Part shown: positions 8,148 to 16,260 of the stretch, one piece after another | Numbering within the stretch: the first letter of the stretch is position 1 | Layout of the letters: each line of letters opens with the position of its first letter | From: JBCBTJ01 sp964597685 | Lineage (GTDB): Bacteria > Pseudomonadota > Alphaproteobacteria > Caulobacterales > Hyphomonadaceae | Assembly (NCBI GenBank): GCA_964597685.1 | Contig: CAZQZC010000010.1 | Coordinates: forward strand, 1-32,401 | Direction: 5' to 3' | Length of the DNA: 32,401 bases | The notes under the pieces: generated by a model | Told to the model about the DNA's origin: nothing | The model's database searches: none | The model's input: only the letters and a program-made list of their open reading frames with translations | Position numbers and translations under genes: made by a program

Positions 8148-9830
8148 GGATTTCGCCTCTTGGGGCGCATCCGTTGCGAGTGGGGCGACATGGGCGTCCG
8201 CGGGCAGAACCAATACGGCGGTCGTCCCCGCGCCATGCCGGCTTTTGAGCATGACGTCGCCGCCGTGCAAACGGGCGAGGCGACGGCTCAAGGTCAAACC
8301 CAGGCCCGCGCCGCCCGCTTTGCGCGATGTCGGCGTGTCGATCTGCGAAAACGCGTCGAAGACGTAGTCCAGCTCCCCTTCCGGGATCCCGATACCGAAA
8401 TCGCGCACCGAGATGATCGGCCGCCCCTCGAGATCAAGCGACGCCTTGATGATGATCCGGGGATCGGTTCGGCGGAACTTGAATGCGTTTGAAATCAAAT
8501 TCACGAGAATGCGCTGGAACGCCGTTTCGTCGACCATGACAAGCTGAACCCGGCGAGAGATGATTGTCTCAATATCCGCCGCCGACGCTCCCTCGACAGA
8601 CGCTGCAGCCAAGCGAATGGCCTTCTCGACGGCGTCGCCGAGACTGACGGGCTTTCTTTCGAGAAGGTATTTGTCGAGGCCGACCTTCGAGTAATCGATG
8701 ATGTCGTCGATCAACGCCAAGAGATGGCGGCCATTGTCGAGGATCTGATCAGAATACTCCGCCACATCTTCCGGCGTGTTGGGAATATTGGAGTCCCGGG
8801 CCATCAATTTGGCGAAGCTCAGAATGATATTGAGCGGCGTGCGAAGCTCCTGGCTCATCGACGACAGGAAGCGCGTCTTCGCCTCATCGGCCAATTCGGC
8901 GTCGCGGCTGGAGGCGATGAGTTCCCGCTCGCGCTTCTTCAGCGCCGTCACATCGGAATGAATGCTCACCAGACCGCCCTTCCGCGTCGGTCGCACAGAG
9001 CGCATCACCCAGCGTCCGTCGCCAACCTGGCAAGGTTCGCCTTCGTTGCAACGGGAATCGTCCGATCCTGACGGAAACCATTCCATGTGGCGCGCATTTG
9101 CGAGGACGAGTTTTCCCGACGAATCTCTCAAAGAAAACGCATCGTTCAGCGATTCAATGGCGTCGACGAGATCCTCCTTGGCGGAGCGGGCGGCTGTCGT
9201 ATTGCGAACCAAGAGCACCAATTGCCGCCGGCTTTCCATGCCGCCGAGCACGAGCGCTGTGAGAAACAACGCCGTCAACGCAGCCGAGGTCATGCCGACC
9301 TGGGTTATCGACATCAAATTCCAAAGCGCCGAAAGCAGAATACACGGGATGGCGAACCGAAGCGAAATCCGCGGGATCGGAGCTGTCAGCGCCGCGAAAC
9401 CAGACGCCATGCTGATCTGGATCACAAAGACGAAGAACGAGCCAGTCGACGACTTGTCGTGGACCAGGAACGCCGCGCATCCCCACAGCGTCCCCATCAA
9501 CAACGCGGCGAATTCGGACCGTCTGAGATATCTTCCAGAGACTTGATCGGGAACGGCTGAGTTCCTGTACCGGATCCAATCCTTGACGAGAAACAAGGCG
9601 GACACAACGACGGCGCCGAACCAAATCAAGGTCTGTATTTGGTTCGTGTCCGAGTAGACAGTCAGGACTATGGCGGCGCCGTTGACGACGCTAACAACCG
9701 CAGCCAGCATGGCCATCCCGACCAATTGGCGCTGTTGTTCGCGAAGAACGTTATTCTCGTCCGCATTGCGGGGCAATCCCTGCGGCCTTAAGAAGCGCAG
9801 AACATCTCGACGGAGCGACGACCGAGTCAT
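8136..9830 (-). CDS. Membrane histidine-kinase-like protein with Gln at the phospho-acceptor position
   Basis: A 564-residue protein with about six membrane helices in the first 220 residues. A PAS-like segment follows (LNDAFSLRDSSGKLVLANARHMEWF), then a dimerisation/phospho-acceptor helix and a complete ATPase domain: N box NLISNAFKFR, G1 DFGIGIPE, F box FDAFSQID, G2 GGAGLGLTLSRRLA. There is no receiver domain. The H box reads FLSSMSQELRTPLN, where active kinases have MSHELRTPLN. Residue 327 is CAG (Gln) at bases 8850-8852, one base from a His codon. The rest of the box is intact, so this is probably not random decay. It may be a pseudokinase that signals through its partner, as DivL (Tyr at that position) does in Caulobacter. 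No response regulator gene is adjacent. It converges with rlmJ and is divergent from the flavoprotein gene. Confidence 0.88.
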   Translation of the reverse strand: MTRSSLRRDVLRFLRPQGLPRNADENNVLREQQRQLVGMAMLAAVVSVVNGAAIVLTVYSDTNQIQTLIWFGAVVVSALFLVKDWIRYRNSAVPDQVSGRYLRRSEFAALLMGTLWGCAAFLVHDKSSTGSFFVFVIQISMASGFAALTAPIPRISLRFAIPCILLSALWNLMSITQVGMTSAALTALFLTALVLGGMESRRQLVLLVRNTTAARSAKEDLVDAIESLNDAFSLRDSSGKLVLANARHMEWFPSGSDDSRCNEGEPCQVGDGRWVMRSVRPTRKGGLVSIHSDVTALKKRERELIASSRDAELADEAKTRFLSSMSQELRTPLNIILSFAKLMARDSNIPNTPEDVAEYSDQILDNGRHLLALIDDIIDYSKVGLDKYLLERKPVSLGDAVEKAIRLAAASVEGASAADIETIISRRVQLVMVDETAFQRILVNLISNAFKFRRTDPRIIIKASLDLEGRPIISVRDFGIGIPEGELDYVFDAFSQIDTPTSRKAGGAGLGLTLSRRLARLHGGDVMLKSRHGAGTTAVLVLPADAHVAPLATDAPQEAKSSAA

Positions 9831-9886
9831 GATATCCGCAGTACCGCCAAAACCTTAATTCCCGCCGAAAACTGACCTTTCAAATT

Positions 9887-9912
9887 GAATTGTGGCGATA
9901 CGTTAACAATTC
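9887..9912. promoter_or_regulatory. Inverted repeat in the kinase/flavoprotein divergent region
   Basis: GAATTGT and ACAATTC are perfect 7-bp arms around 12 bases, in an AT-rich part of the 150-bp gap between the divergent kinase-like and flavoprotein genes. The size would fit a dimeric repressor, but no regulator gene is adjacent. The call is structural only. Confidence 0.35.
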
Positions 9913-9980
9913 TCTTTGACGTGTTGATAGAACGTGCCGGGCCACGGCTGGCCCCGCGCCGTCGAATGCTTGGAGTCCAT

Positions 9981-11264
9981 GTGAACACTTCGCCCAAAAT
10001 CGCCATTGTTGGGGCTGGCCCCGGCGGTCTGAGCTTGGCGAGGCTGCTAGTCGATAATGGCCTGTCCAATGTGACCGTGTTCGAAAAGCAACCGCGTGTC
10101 GGCGGCAAGTCTTGGACGTTCTACGCAGGCGGCGCGGTCGCCGAGATGGGCACGTGCTACACAACGCTTTCCCACGCCCTGGTGAAGAAGTGGATGAAGC
10201 GTCATGGAATGACGCTTAGGCGAAACGGCGTCGTCAAGTTCGACGGGGAAGACTTCCTCAATTACGTCAAGAAAGGCGCTGGACCGCCTTTTTCCGTCCA
10301 GGCGCTCAGATACTTCTGGGACGGTTGGCGACTGCGTCGCGCATTGGAGGCGCCCAACCCGCCTCAATCGGTCATTGACGAAGCCGCTATGCCCATCCTC
10401 GACTGGCTGCGCGAGCGCAAACTGCCGAAAGTGGAATTGTTCCTCCATCGCATTATCACGATCATGGGCTATGGATTCCTGGACGAAGTGTCAGCCGTCC
10501 AGGCGCATCGCTGGTGCGACATCACTCTGTTTGTTTCGGGCGCGACGAACCAATTGCATATGCCCGTCGAAGGCTGGAGCGAGCTTTGGGTGCGCCTTTC
10601 GCAAGAACTTGACGTTCGGACAGACTGTCCGGTGACTGCGTTCGAACGCCATGAAACCGGCGTCTCAATCTCGACGCCTCAAGGCGAGGAGGCGTTCGAC
10701 TGGCTTGTCTGCGCAACGCCTCTCGACGAATTCATCCCCCTGGGAGAGTCGACTGCGGAGGAGCAATTTGTGCGCGATTCAGTCGAGTGGCAGGGATATA
10801 CGACAACCCTTCTCGCGTCGGACAATTGGTTCTCCGATTGGCACGTTGAGGGCTACAGCGACACGGTGAAGCCCGGAGCGCCGCTCGGCAAGCTCGTCGG
10901 CGCGCGCCTGGAGGCGTTTGAGCCGGAGCTCGGCGGAAATCTCTACGTTACGGGCCAATTGTCGCGCGATCTGAGCGAAGACGAACTCCGCGAGATCGCA
11001 ATCTCGGATCTCACGGCCGCGGGGGTCAACGTCACCAATGTGGTGATGCAGAAATCCTGGAAATACTTCGCCCAGTACAAGCTCGACGCGGTCAAGAACG
11101 GCCTGTTAGCGACCATGCGGGACATGCAGGGTGCGCACCGCACATGGTATACGGGCTCGACCTTCTCGCACGAAGCGGTCTCCCATGTTGTGAATTTCAA
11201 CGTCGAACTGGCCAGGCAAATGGCCGCGAAGCTCCTAACGACCCCGCGAGCCCACGCAGCATGA
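9981..11264 (+). CDS. FAD-dependent oxidoreductase of the amine-oxidase/isomerase type
   Basis: A 427-residue flavoprotein. The N-terminal dinucleotide-binding fold is clear: KIAIVGAGPGGLSLARLLVDNG, an acidic strand end VTVFEK, then PRVGGKSWTF. A late motif (WYTGSTFSHEAVSHVVNFNVELARQ) sits where amine-oxidase-type flavoproteins bind the flavin ring. I chose the GTG at 9981 because GGAG lies 5 bases before it and the nucleotide fold then starts at once; an in-frame ATG at 9966 is possible. There is no signal peptide. The overall shape resembles the family that includes polyenoic fatty acid isomerase of Propionibacterium acnes, but the substrate is not known. A thioesterase gene overlaps its stop codon (ATGA), which would fit an acyl-chain substrate. 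Confidence 0.82.
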   Translation: MNTSPKIAIVGAGPGGLSLARLLVDNGLSNVTVFEKQPRVGGKSWTFYAGGAVAEMGTCYTTLSHALVKKWMKRHGMTLRRNGVVKFDGEDFLNYVKKGAGPPFSVQALRYFWDGWRLRRALEAPNPPQSVIDEAAMPILDWLRERKLPKVELFLHRIITIMGYGFLDEVSAVQAHRWCDITLFVSGATNQLHMPVEGWSELWVRLSQELDVRTDCPVTAFERHETGVSISTPQGEEAFDWLVCATPLDEFIPLGESTAEEQFVRDSVEWQGYTTTLLASDNWFSDWHVEGYSDTVKPGAPLGKLVGARLEAFEPELGGNLYVTGQLSRDLSEDELREIAISDLTAAGVNVTNVVMQKSWKYFAQYKLDAVKNGLLATMRDMQGAHRTWYTGSTFSHEAVSHVVNFNVELARQMAAKLLTTPRAHAA

Positions 11265-11812
11265 ACCTGTTCCTGCGCCTGATTGTCATGGTGCTTCGCG
11301 CGCGCTTCGCCCGCGCCACCGGCGTGTTCGACGAGCACATTCTATCCTTCTCGGTGTGGATCACCGACCAGGACATGTTCCAACACATGAACAACAGCCG
11401 CTATATGTCGATCACAGACTTGGGCGTCATCGATTATCTGCTGCGCACGCGTTTGTGGCGAGGCTTACGCAAACAGCGCTGGACGCCGGTCATCGTCTAC
11501 AAGGATGTGCGTCTGCAGCGGATGCTGAAGTTTCCACAGCGCTACGAAGTGTCCACGCGCCTCGTCGGCTGGCGGGGCCCTTACGCCTGCTTGCGCCATG
11601 AATTCCGAAGGGGCGGAGAGACGACGGCGCGCAGCCTGTCTATTGGCCGCTTCATCGGCCGCACGGAAAGACCGAGCGTGGAGGACTTGATCCGCCGCCT
11701 TGAATTGCAGGATATTCAGGACCTGGACCTGCCGCGCGACTGCATCGAGCAGATCGACAAACTCGATGCCGAGCGCGCCGCGGCAAAAAAGCTCGAGCGG
11801 ACAGAAGTCTGA
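11261..11812 (+). CDS. Hot-dog fold acyl-CoA thioesterase (THEM6/4-hydroxybenzoyl-CoA type)
   Basis: A 183-residue hot-dog protein starting at the ATG at 11261, whose ATGA overlaps the flavoprotein stop codon, so the two genes form an operon. The pattern TDQDMFQHMNNSRYMSITDLG (residues 35-55) is the hot-dog thioesterase motif, with Asp36/Asp38 and HMNN. The strands PVIVYKDVRLQRMLKFPQRYEVSTRLVGW fit the rest of the fold. The N-terminal 13 residues (MNLFLRLIVMVLR) are hydrophobic and may be a membrane anchor, as in THEM6-like proteins. It should hydrolyse acyl-CoA or acyl-carrier thioesters; chain specificity is not visible. After the gene the 95 bp to the next start are AT-rich with no recognised signal. 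Confidence 0.85.
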   Translation: MNLFLRLIVMVLRARFARATGVFDEHILSFSVWITDQDMFQHMNNSRYMSITDLGVIDYLLRTRLWRGLRKQRWTPVIVYKDVRLQRMLKFPQRYEVSTRLVGWRGPYACLRHEFRRGGETTARSLSIGRFIGRTERPSVEDLIRRLELQDIQDLDLPRDCIEQIDKLDAERAAAKKLERTEV

Positions 11813-11907
11813 AGCACCTCCGAATTAGGCCTTTACCTTAACGCGAATAATTATAGCTTTCTCTCCTGGGTTGCCGAATTACCACAGATTGGCCAAGGGA
11901 GATCATC

Positions 11908-12096
11908 TTGAAAGATCAAATCGAGCGCTTGTCTCTATCGGAATGGATGTTCCAGCTCGCGATTCTCGACGGCAGTCTCGACGTGATTGAACGCGCTTGG
12001 GACGCAACGTCCCAAGGCGCGCCAGGGCAGCCTGGCCACAATGACGATTCCGGTTTCCTCTTGGCGGAAGCGCCGGAAGCGATTCAAGAGGCGCGC
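11908..12096 (+). CDS. Small protein of unknown function, interrupted by assembly gap
   Basis: Sixty-three residues can be read from the TTG at 11908 up to the run of Ns. The start is well supported by AAGGGAG six bases before it. The visible part (MKDQIERLSLSEWMFQLAIL, then DGSLDVIERAWDATSQG) has an amphipathic helical beginning and an acidic, Gly/Asp-rich middle. It has no signal peptide or membrane segment. If the gap really is 10 bases, the frame would continue across and stop at 12130-12132, but draft-assembly Ns are often placeholders. I do not recognise the family. Confidence 0.55.
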
Positions 12097-12106
12097 NNNN
12101 NNNNNN
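12097..12106. other. Assembly gap (10 Ns)
   Basis: Ten undetermined bases join two contigs. The true length between the small gene and the permease 3' end is therefore unknown, and any gene or repeat lost here would not be seen. Confidence 0.98.
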
Positions 12107-12128
12107 TAACCCGGCATCGCGACGCTGC

Positions 12129-12149
12129 TTAGGGCGGATTCCGCCCTAA
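12129..12149. terminator. Near-perfect palindrome at the permease stop codon
   Basis: Two perfect 10-bp arms (TTAGGGCGGA and TCCGCCCTAA) surround one base. The right arm contains the permease TAG stop (read on the minus strand). A GC-rich stem flanked by TTA/TAA between convergent genes fits a bidirectional terminator, although no T-run follows on either strand. Confidence 0.5.
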
Positions 12150-14677
12150 ACGGAGCGCAAGACCCGGGCTGGCGGACGCGCCAGCGTCGCCACGCCGACG
12201 GCGGCGCCGCCCACGGCCGCCACGCCAAGGGCGAGCCCGATCACCGTGAGCGCTTCGCCCCACGGGAAACCCCAAGTCGCTTCGAAGACTTGCACCACGA
12301 TCGGATAGGCCGCCGCCACCCCGATCAACGCGCCAAGAAACGCGCCTGCGCCGCCGGCGATCGCGAATTCGCCAGAATAAAGCCGGAGCACCTCGCCCCG
12401 CGCCGCGCCGAATGTCTTCAGGAGCGCCGCCTCGCTGCGCCGCTTGCGCGCCATCGCCGCGAAAGCCCCAAGCAAGACCAATAAGCCGGCGATTGTGACG
12501 ACACTGGCGGCCGCGTTCACGGCGACCGCAATATCGGCGAAAAGCTGCGCGGCGGTTTCGAACGCCGGCCGCGTCTGGAAGACGACGACCTCCGGCAGGG
12601 CAACGCCAAGCGCGTCGATGATCACAGCTTCGTCTTGCGGATCGGTCCTCGCGATCGCCACGTGATAGGGACGCGCCGCCTCCAACGTGCCGGGCGAGAG
12701 AATGAACGCCGTGTTGGATCCAATGCCGAACGTTCCCCAATCGACGCGGCGGAGGGAGGAGATCGTCGCCACAACATCCCGTCCGAACACGCGGTATCCG
12801 ATCGTGTCGCCCACCCCGACACCGAGCCCGGCCGCCGCGTCGGCCTCAACAGAGACGAGGAGAGGCCCCGAATAATCGTCCGGCCACCATTCCCCCTCCG
12901 TGAGGATCGCTTCAGGCGGCTGCTTCGACAAATACGTTAGGGACGTCTCGCCGTTCACGACCCAGCGTTCAGACTCCGCAACTTTGGACACGTCGACCGG
13001 TTCGCCCTTCAGCGTAGACACCCGCGCCAGGAGGAACGGCGCCCTGCGGAACGCGTCGGGATCCTCGAGCTCCACGCCTTGATCGGCGATCACTTGGTCG
13101 AAGGTGTCGATCCCGTGATTGGGGATCTGAGAGAAGATCAACGACGGCGCGTTCGTCGGCGCCGTCTCTTCGATCTGGCGCAACAGATTGGCTTGAACCG
13201 AGGCGACCAGCGTCAACAGAGCAAGCCCGAGGCCGAGCGCCGGCACGATTGTCGGCGCCAGCGATCCGGGACCGCCGAGATTCGACAACGTCAATCGCCA
13301 ATATCCCGTCGCGCGGTCCGCAGCGCGCCGCGCGAGCCACCGGATGGCTTGGGCGGCGAGCAAGAACAACGCCCAGGAACCGACGGCGCCGGCGAGCAGA
13401 AACACCGTCATCTGCGGCCGCGCGCTGGTCACGATCGCCAGCGCCGCGAGAATTGCCGCCGCCGCCAAGGCCCAGAGGCGTTCGAGCCACGGCGTAGGCG
13501 CGCGCCCGTCCTCGGAAACGGACCGAAACAAGGCCGATGGCCGCGTGGCCCGCGCCCGGCCAATGGCCGGCAACGCAAACACCGCAGCCGCAAGAACGCC
13601 GAGAGCCAGGGCCTTAAACAACGGCGCAGGATAAACGCCGAGCGCTTGAGGCAGCGGAATCTGGCCTCCGGCGAACGCCGCCAACATATACGGAGACGCC
13701 GCGCCTAAGACGACGCCAATCAACGCGCCAACGACCGCCAATACCCCCAATTGGATCAGGTAAGCGCCGCGCAGAACGCCGGAATCCGCTCCCAACGCCT
13801 TCAACGCCGCGATTGATTCGGTTCTGGATTCGAGAAATGACGCCGTCGCCTGCGCCACGCCCACGCCGCCCGCCACCAAAGCGGCGATGCCGATGATCGC
13901 CAGGAAGCTGTTCAGCGTGTTCAGGAGATCCTGCAGCCCGTCCACCGCGTCGGCGGGTTCGCGCATGCGCAGGCCCGATCTATCGAACGCAGCGTCGAAA
14001 TCGCTTTCGGCCATGTCGAATGCGACGCCCTCGTTGAAGACGACACGCAGCCCAGACCGGAAGAGTTGGCCAGGCGTCAGTCGCTCCGACTGGATCAATC
14101 CATCGATGTGGACGACCGCCTCGGGACCGAATGCGCCGGGCGTGCCCAAACGATCCGGAAAACCGTCCAGCCGTGCGCGCACCTCGGCGCGAACGGGGCC
14201 GATATCGACGGGGTCGCCGACCTCGACGTCGAACGTGTCCAGAAAGGATTGGCTGACGACCGCGCCCCAGCGCCCATTGCGAAAGCTGATCGCGGACTGG
14301 AGCTCCGTCTCGCCGCCGGAGAGCTTCGGCTCGCCGATGAGCGGATAGGCGCTGTCGACGGCGCGCACATCCACCTGGCGGCGCAGCGCCCCGACCGCGC
14401 CCATGACATCCAGACCCGCGCTTTCGGACACCGTCCCAAGACGCTCGACGAAGGCGCGCTCCTCGGCCGTGACGCGGCGTTGGGCGGCGGTGAACATCGC
14501 GTCGCCGCCGAGCAGTGTGCGCGCCTCGCCGGCGAGGCCGCGCGTAAACACCTCGGTCACTGACCCAGCCGAGGCGATGGCCCCAGCCCCCAGGGCGAGG
14601 CAGGCGAGATAGATCCAGAACCCCTTCACCCCGCCTGCGAGTTCGCGGACGGCGATACGCAGCGAGACCCATCTCAT
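12146..14677 (-). CDS. Large FtsX-type ABC transporter permease (YbbP-like)
   Basis: An 843-residue permease with the N-terminal pattern ISLRIAVRELAGG-like (MRWVSLRIAVRELAGGVKGF) and a first helix (WIYLACLALGAGAIASAGS). A large periplasmic domain (about 50-250) follows, then a helix group around 255-430 that includes the SFLESRTESIAALKALGAD loop. A second cluster precedes another periplasmic domain (about 500-700), and FtsX-type helices end the protein (VVTIAGLLVLLGAFAAMARKRRSEAALLKTFGA). This double-FtsX layout is that of E. coli YbbP. Such systems are mechanotransmission-type exporters acting on envelope lipids or hydrophobic compounds; the substrate is unknown. Its ATG overlaps the ATPase gene stop as ATGA, so the two subunits are coupled. 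Confidence 0.9.
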   Translation of the reverse strand: MRWVSLRIAVRELAGGVKGFWIYLACLALGAGAIASAGSVTEVFTRGLAGEARTLLGGDAMFTAAQRRVTAEERAFVERLGTVSESAGLDVMGAVGALRRQVDVRAVDSAYPLIGEPKLSGGETELQSAISFRNGRWGAVVSQSFLDTFDVEVGDPVDIGPVRAEVRARLDGFPDRLGTPGAFGPEAVVHIDGLIQSERLTPGQLFRSGLRVVFNEGVAFDMAESDFDAAFDRSGLRMREPADAVDGLQDLLNTLNSFLAIIGIAALVAGGVGVAQATASFLESRTESIAALKALGADSGVLRGAYLIQLGVLAVVGALIGVVLGAASPYMLAAFAGGQIPLPQALGVYPAPLFKALALGVLAAAVFALPAIGRARATRPSALFRSVSEDGRAPTPWLERLWALAAAAILAALAIVTSARPQMTVFLLAGAVGSWALFLLAAQAIRWLARRAADRATGYWRLTLSNLGGPGSLAPTIVPALGLGLALLTLVASVQANLLRQIEETAPTNAPSLIFSQIPNHGIDTFDQVIADQGVELEDPDAFRRAPFLLARVSTLKGEPVDVSKVAESERWVVNGETSLTYLSKQPPEAILTEGEWWPDDYSGPLLVSVEADAAAGLGVGVGDTIGYRVFGRDVVATISSLRRVDWGTFGIGSNTAFILSPGTLEAARPYHVAIARTDPQDEAVIIDALGVALPEVVVFQTRPAFETAAQLFADIAVAVNAAASVVTIAGLLVLLGAFAAMARKRRSEAALLKTFGAARGEVLRLYSGEFAIAGGAGAFLGALIGVAAAYPIVVQVFEATWGFPWGEALTVIGLALGVAAVGGAAVGVATLARPPARVLRSV

Positions 14678-15345
14678 GAAGTCAGCCTTCCATCGGCCAT
14701 GGTCACGATCCGGTCGGCGCGTTTGGCGAGGTCCAAATCATGCGTGACAAGGACCAAGCTGGCGCCGCGATCTCTGACGATGTCGAAGAGACGATCTGCA
14801 ACGCCCGCGCCCGTCTCGCTGTCGAGGTTCCCGGTCGGTTCGTCAGCGAACACAAGTTCGGGATCCGAGGCGAGCGCGCGAGCGACGGCCACGCGCTGGC
14901 GCTCTCCGCCCGACAATTGTCCGGGATAATGGGTGACGCGGTCGGCCAGGCCCACCGCCTCCAAGGCGCCGGACGCGCGTCCGTCGACCTCATCGATGCG
15001 CGCGATCTCCAAGGGCGCGCGGACATTGTCAAACGCCGTCATGGTCGGCAGCAGGTGGAAGGACTGAAACACAAGGCTCACACGGCCGCGGCGAAGCTTG
15101 GCGAGTTCGTCCTCCGACCGCCCGGCGAGAGAGTCGCCCAATAGGATCACGTCCCCGGCGGTCGGCTGCTCTAGGCCCGCCGCGACCGAGATAAGGGACG
15201 ATTTGCCGGACCCCGACGGACCGACAATGGCGACGCACTCGCCTTTCTCGACACTGAAGTCGATCCCGCGCAAAATATGCACGGGTCCTGAGGCGGCCGA
15301 CAAAGTCAGCGTCACGCCCGTTAATCGCAATGCCTCTTGCGTCAC
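14674..15345 (-). CDS. ABC transporter ATP-binding protein (YbbA/LolD-like)
   Basis: A 223-residue ATPase from the GTG at 15345; longer starts (ATG 15420, ATG 15465) would add an unconserved leader and overlap the divergent esterase gene. It contains Walker A GPSGSGKSS (42-50), Q-loop Gln94, signature LSGGERQR (144-151), Walker B LVFADEP (165-171), D-loop and His202. The beginning (LRLTGVTLTLSAASGPVHILRGIDF) matches the YbbA type, which carries a short insertion before the first strand. It powers the adjacent FtsX-type permease. The gene pair is divergent from a TesA-like esterase, an order also found in E. coli (tesA-ybbA-ybbP), which points to a shared envelope-lipid role. Confidence 0.93.
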   Translation of the reverse strand: MTQEALRLTGVTLTLSAASGPVHILRGIDFSVEKGECVAIVGPSGSGKSSLISVAAGLEQPTAGDVILLGDSLAGRSEDELAKLRRGRVSLVFQSFHLLPTMTAFDNVRAPLEIARIDEVDGRASGALEAVGLADRVTHYPGQLSGGERQRVAVARALASDPELVFADEPTGNLDSETGAGVADRLFDIVRDRGASLVLVTHDLDLAKRADRIVTMADGRLTS

Positions 15346-15404
15346 CGCTCGCTCTATCCTCTCGTGGCGGGGGCCGGCGCTGGAGAGATCGGCGCTGGCG
15401 GTCG

Positions 15405-15418
15405 GTTTATTGATAAAC
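15405..15418. promoter_or_regulatory. AT-rich palindrome in tesA/ybbA-like divergent promoter
   Basis: GTTTAT and ATAAAC surround TG in the 107-bp gap between the divergent ABC and esterase genes. It is followed by TATATT. The element is the only AT-rich patch in the gap, so it probably marks promoter or operator DNA. Which gene it serves is unknown. Confidence 0.4.
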
Positions 15419-15452
15419 ATATATTTGGGCGGACCGAACTGGAGACAAGCCC

Positions 15453-16166
15453 GTGACATGGACACTTCATCGATGCGTGATCGCAGCGGCGGTTCTCATC
15501 GCCGGCTGCGGCGAGGCCGAACAGGCGTCGACAGCGCAAGATCAGAAGCCGATTGAACAGGTTTCGACAAATGCACAAGAAGCCGCCGACACGCCGCCCC
15601 TCACGCCCAAGGACGCGCCGACGATTGTCTTCCTCGGCGACAGCCTAACGGCGGGCTTCGGCCTTCCGCCAGAGAACGCATTGCCGGAACAGGTGGCGAG
15701 CCGCCTTGAGGCGGCGGGCGTAGCTGCGGAGATAATCAACGCAGGCGTGTCTGGCGATACAACGGCCAACGGTCTGGCGCGCTATGATTGGAGCGTCGCG
15801 TCGGCTGCGCCGGACCTCCTCATAGTCGCCCTCGGCGCCAATGATTACCTGATGGGAACGTCCCCCGACGCCGCCCGCGATAATCTCGCGAAGATCATCG
15901 AACGCGCCCAAGCCGACGGCCTTCGCCTCGCTCTGGCGGGATTGGAGCCTCGCTCCAATGCGCCGGAGGGCACGCGCGACGCGGCGTACGCGGCGATCTA
16001 TCCAGACCTGGCGCAGGCTTACGGCGTGCCGCTGTATCCGGCCTTGCTGAAAGGCGTGCGTGACAATCCTGACCTCCTGCAATCCGACGGGCTCCACCCG
16101 ACGGCTGACGGGGTCGAGGTCATGGCCGCGAACATCACAGCGTTCTTACAACCCCTGATCCCCTGA
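15453..16166 (+). CDS. TesA-like GDSL esterase/lysophospholipase, predicted lipoprotein
   Basis: A 237-residue SGNH hydrolase starting at the GTG at 15453 (GGAG about 10 bases before it). The signal peptide ends in a lipobox IAGC (Cys19), followed by an acidic, Gln/Ala-rich linker to residue 55. The catalytic blocks are all present: GDSL with Ser64, Gly101 in NAGVSGDTT, Asn130 in LGAND, and Asp212/His215 in SDGLHP. TesA-type enzymes cleave acyl-CoA, lysophospholipids and aryl esters in the periplasm. Here the lipobox suggests anchoring to a membrane. Being divergent from the YbbA/YbbP-like ABC genes reproduces the E. coli arrangement. Confidence 0.92.
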   Translation: MTWTLHRCVIAAAVLIAGCGEAEQASTAQDQKPIEQVSTNAQEAADTPPLTPKDAPTIVFLGDSLTAGFGLPPENALPEQVASRLEAAGVAAEIINAGVSGDTTANGLARYDWSVASAAPDLLIVALGANDYLMGTSPDAARDNLAKIIERAQADGLRLALAGLEPRSNAPEGTRDAAYAAIYPDLAQAYGVPLYPALLKGVRDNPDLLQSDGLHPTADGVEVMAANITAFLQPLIP

Positions 16167-16260
16167 GGGCTGCAGGAATCGCAGTTGACGCCTTTACGGC
16201 GACGCAAGACTCCTCTGTTCTACATAAGGGTGGTTCGGCGTTGCAGGCTGGAGGCTTGAC

